The notes under the pieces were generated by a model. It made no database searches. It was not told the origin of the DNA and saw nothing but the letters and a program-made list of their open reading frames with translations. Shown here one piece after another: positions 5,160 through 9,478 of a stretch of DNA of 9,478 nt (its first letter is position 1; the number at the start of each line of letters is the position of its first letter). The position numbers and the translations under genes were made by a program. Source of the stretch: Limnohabitans sp. (GTDB taxonomy: Bacteria > Planctomycetota > Phycisphaerae > Phycisphaerales > SM1A02); contig JASGCF010000032.1 of the NCBI GenBank assembly GCA_030054275.1, positions 6,668 to 16,145 on the forward strand, in the 5' to 3' direction.

Positions 5160-7593
5160 CTTGTGGTCGCTTCTGTTGCGCTGTTGAGGCCTTGAGTTCG
5201 ACATTGATTTCGATCTCTTTGCCATCGCGCATCACACGCATCTTGGCAATATCACCAGGCTTCGAAGCACGCAATTTGGTCATCATGTCTGCGGTTGATC
5301 CAAGCGAAACGCCGTCCCAACTCAACAGAATGTCGCCAACCTTGATGCCTGCGTCCGCGGCGCTTGTATTCGGGCTCACATTCTCAACAAGAATGCCCGA
5401 CTCGCCGTCTTCTGCCATGCCAGGCTGAATTCCAAGCCGCACGGGTGCGTAGCCACGATCATTTCCGCCAGGTGCGGTATCGACCACGCGCGGTGCAGGA
5501 TCTTGCGCGCGAGCACCGGTGCCAAACTCCAATCGTTCTGGACTCGCTGCGCGCCACATGGTGATCTTCTGTACGAGATCGAGAATCGCTGGCACCCCGC
5601 GAGGATCGACGGTGTAGCCGACATCGCCTGGCTGGTGATAAATGTCATGGACGCCGCTGAAGAAGAACAGCACTGGAATTCCCGCGCCAAAGAAACTCGA
5701 GTGATCGCTTGGGCCGCGACCACTTGGATCTGCGTAAATCGTGAGACCGCTTTCTTTGAAGAACGGCTCAAGCATGCTGCTGAAGCCCTTCGCGCTTTCC
5801 ACTCCGCCAACCACCAGTTCCTTCGATCGCATACGGCCGATCATGTCCATATTGAGCATGATGTCGACCTTGTCTGCTGCAATCGACGGGCTCTTCACAT
5901 ACGCGCGTGATCCGTTCAGACCCATCTCTTCGGCGCTAAACGCTAAGAACAGCACGCTGCGCAGATTCGCGTCCGCTGGCGCTTCTGCATACTCCTTCGC
6001 CAAGCGCTTCGCGAGCACCAACATGCCAGAAGTTCCGCTGGCATTGTCATCGGCACCTGGGTGCACCTTGCCACGATTCGCTGGATCCGCGCCGTACATG
6101 CCGTATCCGACATGGTCGTAGTGCGCACCGACAACAATCCACTCATCTTTCAAATTGCCGCGCCCACCAAGAATGCCGCCGACATTGTGTGTCACGATTT
6201 CGCCCGTATCGACCTTGGTTTCAGCTTTCACCGGACGATCTTCGCGCAACGCGATCGTGCGCACAGCAGCGTCGCTTGCCGTCATCGTGTCTGCGATCTG
6301 TCGCAACGCCATCAAATCACGCGCATCTTGATCGCACGCCTTCACCAAGTCATTTGCTGTCGCGGTGTCGAGAACGATGCACGGAATTCCAAGCACGCCA
6401 CCCAAACTCTCTGGGCTCATGGCTGCAAGATCTGCCTTTTTTCCGCCGTATTCTGGCGGCTCGGTCACCAAGATCGCCGCTGCGCCGCGCTTGCGCAACG
6501 CGTCAAGTTTCGCTGCAAGACTTGACGCACTGGTGAACTTGTCACCGCCCCAGCGTGATTTTCCGTTCGCATCGAGTGGTTCGCCGCGCATCACGAGCAC
6601 CACCTTGCCATCGAGCCGCTCATCTGGGCCGAACGACGCGTAGCCGTCCTTCCCCGATTCGATGCCGTAGCCGACGAAGACAAGCGGCAACTCTGCTTTG
6701 CCGCCGCCCGAGTTTCGCATCGCTCGCGCGCCTTCTGCAACGCGCCCGTCGAAGGTCACCTCTGCACCAGACACGCGACGCTCACGACCTGGCAAGTCAA
6801 ACGGCTGACGCCATGGATCGACTGGATTTGCCTGCGAACCCGATGCAAACGCTGGCTCGAGGCCAGCCTTCGTCATCCAGAATTCACAGTACTCAGCAGC
6901 GCGCTCGATGCCATCGCTGCCTGGCACGCGACCCTCGAACCAAGGATTCGAGAGCGTTTGTACATGTTGGTACCACTCAATCGCATCAGGCCCGAGATCG
7001 GCGAGCACTTGTGCAAGCGAAGTGGACGATGGATCCACTGGCACGAAGTTCTCATTCGGGTTGAAGGTGTAGACATTCACAGATCCTGGAATGATCTTGC
7101 CTTCGCCAGTTGGTTTTGCTGTTGCAGTTGCACGCGGCTTCGGCGTGCCTTTGCCAGGCTGCGTCACATCCGAGAAGAGCGCTGGGCCCGTGCGTTGTTG
7201 CGCGGTCGCACGCGCTGCGGATGCGCTGGCTGCTGTCGCGCTTGAACTCGCGTCACTCTTTCGCGCCGTTCCGTCAGAAGTTGTGCCAGCAGTTGCGCCA
7301 GAAGTTGCGCCGGCGGTTGCGCTGACCTTCGCCTGCGCACGGTTCGCATTGCCTGCTTCTGGCGCGGCTTTCGACGAATCGGCGGCTGTTGAAGCCTGCG
7401 CTGGTTTCGCTTGGGTGCTTGTACTCGTACAACCAAGCATCGCCATCGAGAGCGTCGTTGCCAAAACGCCTGCGGACAACACCGCAGTTGCGAGTGCCGT
7501 AGGACGCCGAAATTGCGGATTTCCGCGCAGAGCGTTCAAATTTTCTGGGATTTCGGACGCAGTCGCAGTGGCGTGAGATGAATCGAATGGCAT
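5152..7593 (-). CDS. Lipoprotein M28 zinc metallopeptidase with PA and PDZ domains
   Basis: An 813-residue secreted peptidase, probably an aminopeptidase or carboxypeptidase-like exopeptidase. From the N-terminus it has a signal peptide ending in lipobox M-L-G-C (C55), a low-complexity Ala/Thr/Ser linker (about 56-165), a PA-like insert (about 280-420), the M28 catalytic domain (about 465-690) and a PDZ domain (about 717-802). All expected zinc and catalytic residues are visible: H491 (GAHYDH), D515 (GADDNASG), E555/E556 (FSAEEMG), D583 (NMDMIGR) and H653 (YHQPGD). The PDZ domain includes GILVENVSPNTSAADAGIKVGD and may bind substrate tails or a partner. The ATG at 7593 was chosen over a TTG at 7650; it still leaves a long n-region of about 30 residues. 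An in-frame TTG at 7539 would give a more typical signal peptide. No Shine-Dalgarno is clear. The protein likely degrades peptides at the cell surface or in the periplasm. It is the first gene of an apparent operon with the methyltransferase. Confidence 0.93.
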   Translation of the reverse strand: MPFDSSHATATASEIPENLNALRGNPQFRRPTALATAVLSAGVLATTLSMAMLGCTSTSTQAKPAQASTAADSSKAAPEAGNANRAQAKVSATAGATSGATAGTTSDGTARKSDASSSATAASASAARATAQQRTGPALFSDVTQPGKGTPKPRATATAKPTGEGKIIPGSVNVYTFNPNENFVPVDPSSTSLAQVLADLGPDAIEWYQHVQTLSNPWFEGRVPGSDGIERAAEYCEFWMTKAGLEPAFASGSQANPVDPWRQPFDLPGRERRVSGAEVTFDGRVAEGARAMRNSGGGKAELPLVFVGYGIESGKDGYASFGPDERLDGKVVLVMRGEPLDANGKSRWGGDKFTSASSLAAKLDALRKRGAAAILVTEPPEYGGKKADLAAMSPESLGGVLGIPCIVLDTATANDLVKACDQDARDLMALRQIADTMTASDAAVRTIALREDRPVKAETKVDTGEIVTHNVGGILGGRGNLKDEWIVVGAHYDHVGYGMYGADPANRGKVHPGADDNASGTSGMLVLAKRLAKEYAEAPADANLRSVLFLAFSAEEMGLNGSRAYVKSPSIAADKVDIMLNMDMIGRMRSKELVVGGVESAKGFSSMLEPFFKESGLTIYADPSGRGPSDHSSFFGAGIPVLFFFSGVHDIYHQPGDVGYTVDPRGVPAILDLVQKITMWRAASPERLEFGTGARAQDPAPRVVDTAPGGNDRGYAPVRLGIQPGMAEDGESGILVENVSPNTSAADAGIKVGDILLSWDGVSLGSTADMMTKLRASKPGDIAKMRVMRDGKEIEINVELKASTAQQKRPQDD
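7276..7323 (-). repeat. 12-bp in-frame tandem repeat in the peptidase linker (four copies)
   Basis: Four 12-bp units at 7276-7287, 7288-7299, 7300-7311 and 7312-7323 encode the four-residue repeat A/T-T-A/S-G (or T-S at the end) in the Ala/Thr-rich linker between the lipid-anchored cysteine and the PA/M28 domains. The units differ at a few bases. The period keeps frame, so copy number can change linker length without breaking the enzyme. Confidence 0.8.
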
Positions 7594-7748
7594 AGGGACG
7601 AAAGGGTACCGCCCTCGCCATGTTGGCGGTGCGAATTCGCGCGGGTTCAACCTATACTCGCCGCCTTACAGAAGTTTGCGCAGGGCGTCCGCGTCGGTCG
7701 TCATGCGCGCTTTGCGTTCCCTGCGGGTTTCCCGCCACACCAATTGCG
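7594..7748. promoter_or_regulatory. Divergent intergenic region between the peptidase operon and gcvP
   Basis: This 155-bp gap must hold the promoters for both directions. A TATACT hexamer at 7653-7658 on the plus strand is a good -10 candidate for gcvP, but no good -35 is seen 16-18 bp upstream. The same bases read as GTATAG on the minus strand and could serve the peptidase operon. A perfect 10-bp palindrome GCGAATTCGC lies at 7631-7640, within the expected promoter spacer. ACCGCC (7608-7613) pairs with GGCGGT (7625-7630) across 11 nt and could form a hairpin in the peptidase leader. GCGGG-TTT-CCCGC (7723-7735 region) is a small hairpin in the gcvP leader. I see no glycine riboswitch core. 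Confidence 0.45.
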
Positions 7749-9478
7749 ATGCACACCGTGACGACCGCCACCACCGCCGCCGCGTCTGCCACCACCCTCG
7801 GCCCGACCGACACCTTCTATGGGCGCCACATTCCGCACACGGCTGCCGAGACCGCGTCGATGCTGTCTGCCTGCGGCTACAGCACGATGGATGAGTTCAT
7901 CCACGCGTCGGTGCCCGCGACCATTCGTCTTGGTCGCGAGATGGAGATCGACGACCCGACCCGCACGGTGGCAGGCGTTGGGCGCGGTGAAGCCGAAACA
8001 CTCGGCGCACTGCACGCACTTGCACGGAAGAACGAAGTCTTCCGTTCGTACATCGGTATGGGCTATGTCGACACGATCGTGCCCGGCGTGATCCTCCGCA
8101 ACATCCTCGAGAATCCGCAGTGGTACACGGCGTACACGCCGTATCAGGCGGAAGTCGCGCAAGGCCGCCTTGAAGCGCTCTTGAATTTCCAAACCATGAT
8201 TTCCGAGTTGACGGGTCTGCCGCTCGCAGGCGCGTCGCTCCTTGACGAAGGCACCGCCGCTGCAGAAGCGATGAATATGTGCCACGGAATCACGGGCGAA
8301 ACGCGCACCAAGTTCTTCGTGGCCGAAGATTGCCATCCGCAAACGATCGCCGTTGTCGAGACGCGCGCGAAGTGGCTTGGTATCGAGGTGGTTGTTGGAA
8401 ACCCCGAGAAATTCGCGGCCAACGACGGATTCTCCGACGCGTTCTGCGGCGCGCTTGTTCAGTATCCGACGACCGACGGTCGCATTGAGTGCTACAAGTC
8501 ATTCACCGAAAAGGCCCACGCCAAGGGCGCGCTTGTGGTTGCCGCGTGCGATCCGCTTGCGCTCGTGTTGCTCGCGACGCCTGCGTCGTGGGGCGCGGAC
8601 ATCGCAGTCGGAAGCGCGCAACGCTTCGGGGTACCAATGGGTTTCGGCGGCCCGCACGCGGCGTTCATCGCGACGAGCGAGGCCTATGTGCGCAAACTTC
8701 CAGGCCGCATCATCGGTGTTTCGCGCGATAGTCACGGCAATCGCGCATTGCGCATGGCAATTCAAACGCGCGAACAACACATTCGCCGCGACAAGGCAAC
8801 TTCCAACATTTGCACTGCGCAAGTGCTGCTCGCTGTGATGGCCGGTATGTACGGCGTGTATCACGGGCCAGAAGGCTTGAAGAAGATCGCAGATCGCGTG
8901 CATCGCCTGACACTGACACTCGCACGCGGCCTCGCGAAACTCGGCCACGACACGGGAAATGGCGGTAAAGACGCGTTCTTCGACACGCTGCGCGTGAAGC
9001 TCGGTGGTGGCATTGCAACCACCGATGTGCTTGCTGCCGCTGCGAAAGCGCGCGTCAATCTGCGTGCGTACGGCGACGGCACGCTTGGTGTCACGCTTGA
9101 TGAATCAACGACACTCGCGAACGTCGACACGCTGCTTGCTGTCTTTGCAGGTGGCAAGTCGGGCGCAACGACCGCGCTCGCCGTCGAAGCGAAGACCGGC
9201 GTCATTCCCGCGGTTTTCGCGCGTTCTGGCGCCTTCATGCAACACGATGTGTTCAACCGTTACCACGGCGAACACGAAATGCTGCGCTACATCAACAAGC
9301 TTGTGTCGAAGGACTTGAGCCTTGTGCACTCGATGATCACGCTCGGCTCATGCACGATGAAGTTGAACTCGACGAGCGAGATGATTCCGGTGACCTGGCC
9401 CGAATTCGGGCAAATTCACCCGTTCGCACCGCGCGAGCAGTGGCTCGGTTACGCGGAAATGTTCCGCACGCTTGAGAA
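7749..9478 (+). CDS. gcvP: Glycine dehydrogenase (decarboxylating), P-protein of the glycine cleavage system, 5' part
   Basis: The P-protein is PLP-dependent. It decarboxylates glycine and transfers the aminomethyl group to the lipoyl arm of the H-protein. The frame is open from the ATG at 7749 to the window end, giving 576 complete codons plus 2 nt of a gene usually near 950 codons. It has the continuous (fused) form: the N-terminal half is followed by the start of the C-terminal half. Visible signatures include DTFYGRHI near the N-terminus, TPYQAE at 130-135, SLLDEGTAAAEAM from 163, QRFGVPMGFGGPHAAF, TREQHIRRDKATSNICTAQ, and LGSCTMKLN with S534-N540 near the end. The PLP-binding lysine lies in the missing C-terminal part. 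Small departures are P for G in the usual RHIG, and G for N in the usual ANASLLDE. No Shine-Dalgarno is clear upstream; a GTG four codons in is the only close alternative. It is transcribed away from the peptidase operon. gcvT and gcvH are not in the window. Confidence 0.97.
   Translation, partial: MHTVTTATTAAASATTLGPTDTFYGRHIPHTAAETASMLSACGYSTMDEFIHASVPATIRLGREMEIDDPTRTVAGVGRGEAETLGALHALARKNEVFRSYIGMGYVDTIVPGVILRNILENPQWYTAYTPYQAEVAQGRLEALLNFQTMISELTGLPLAGASLLDEGTAAAEAMNMCHGITGETRTKFFVAEDCHPQTIAVVETRAKWLGIEVVVGNPEKFAANDGFSDAFCGALVQYPTTDGRIECYKSFTEKAHAKGALVVAACDPLALVLLATPASWGADIAVGSAQRFGVPMGFGGPHAAFIATSEAYVRKLPGRIIGVSRDSHGNRALRMAIQTREQHIRRDKATSNICTAQVLLAVMAGMYGVYHGPEGLKKIADRVHRLTLTLARGLAKLGHDTGNGGKDAFFDTLRVKLGGGIATTDVLAAAAKARVNLRAYGDGTLGVTLDESTTLANVDTLLAVFAGGKSGATTALAVEAKTGVIPAVFARSGAFMQHDVFNRYHGEHEMLRYINKLVSKDLSLVHSMITLGSCTMKLNSTSEMIPVTWPEFGQIHPFAPREQWLGYAEMFRTLE

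Noticed and set aside
4413..5195. A 260-codon plus-strand open frame opposite the methyltransferase
   Set aside because: The minus strand has recognisable methyltransferase motifs through the whole stretch; the plus-strand product is Arg/His-rich and matches nothing.
4371..5395. 14-bp sequence CACATTCTCAACAA shared by the methyltransferase and the PDZ part of the peptidase
   Set aside because: Both copies encode the same V-E-N-V residues within unrelated folds; a short codon-driven coincidence is the simplest explanation.
7594..7650. TTG at 7650 as the peptidase start, adding 19 residues
   Set aside because: It is a rare start codon, adds an unusual charged and aromatic stretch before an already long n-region, and would reach the likely -10 element. 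The ATG at 7593 is preferred.
7659..7748. Glycine riboswitch before gcvP
   Set aside because: I cannot find the conserved aptamer core or tandem aptamer layout in this short leader.
7701..8948. Long minus-strand open frames (213 and 149 codons) opposite gcvP
   Set aside because: The plus strand encodes an unbroken, highly conserved GcvP sequence here, so these are shadows.

Overview
The window looks like chromosomal DNA of a planctomycete, most probably class Phycisphaerae. The grounds are moderately high GC, a small sigma factor of the planctomycete-rich ECF-like type (TIGR02999-like) directly followed by a membrane Ser/Thr kinase with a beta-propeller tail, Ala/Thr-rich exported lipoproteins, and few recognisable Shine-Dalgarno sites. 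The taxonomic call is inference from gene content; no rRNA or other marker gene is present.

Layout: positions 1-52 hold a 13-bp tandem repeat array cut by the window edge. Five genes then lie on the minus strand. Read in transcription order from the right they are: a PA-M28-PDZ lipoprotein metallopeptidase (5152-7593); a lipoprotein-like SAM methyltransferase that overlaps it by 8 nt (4326-5159); a small DUF2892/YgaP-like membrane protein (4048-4278); an ECF-like sigma factor (3371-3964); and a receptor-type Ser/Thr kinase with WD40-like repeats (144-3371), whose ATG shares one base with the sigma stop codon. An intergenic region of about 155 bp (7594-7748) separates this block from the divergent, plus-strand gcvP gene (glycine dehydrogenase), which runs off the right edge at 9478.

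The genes form three functional units. The peptidase, the methyltransferase and perhaps the small membrane protein look like a cell-envelope operon. The sigma factor and the kinase form a tightly coupled regulatory pair with two inverted repeats just upstream, and no anti-sigma gene is visible. The gcvP gene is ordinary one-carbon metabolism. No tRNA, rRNA, CRISPR array, insertion sequence or prophage gene was seen. The most interesting points are the sigma/kinase pair, where the usual acidic region-2.2 motif of the sigma is replaced by a Thr-containing one, and a methyltransferase that appears to be exported although its cofactor is cytoplasmic.
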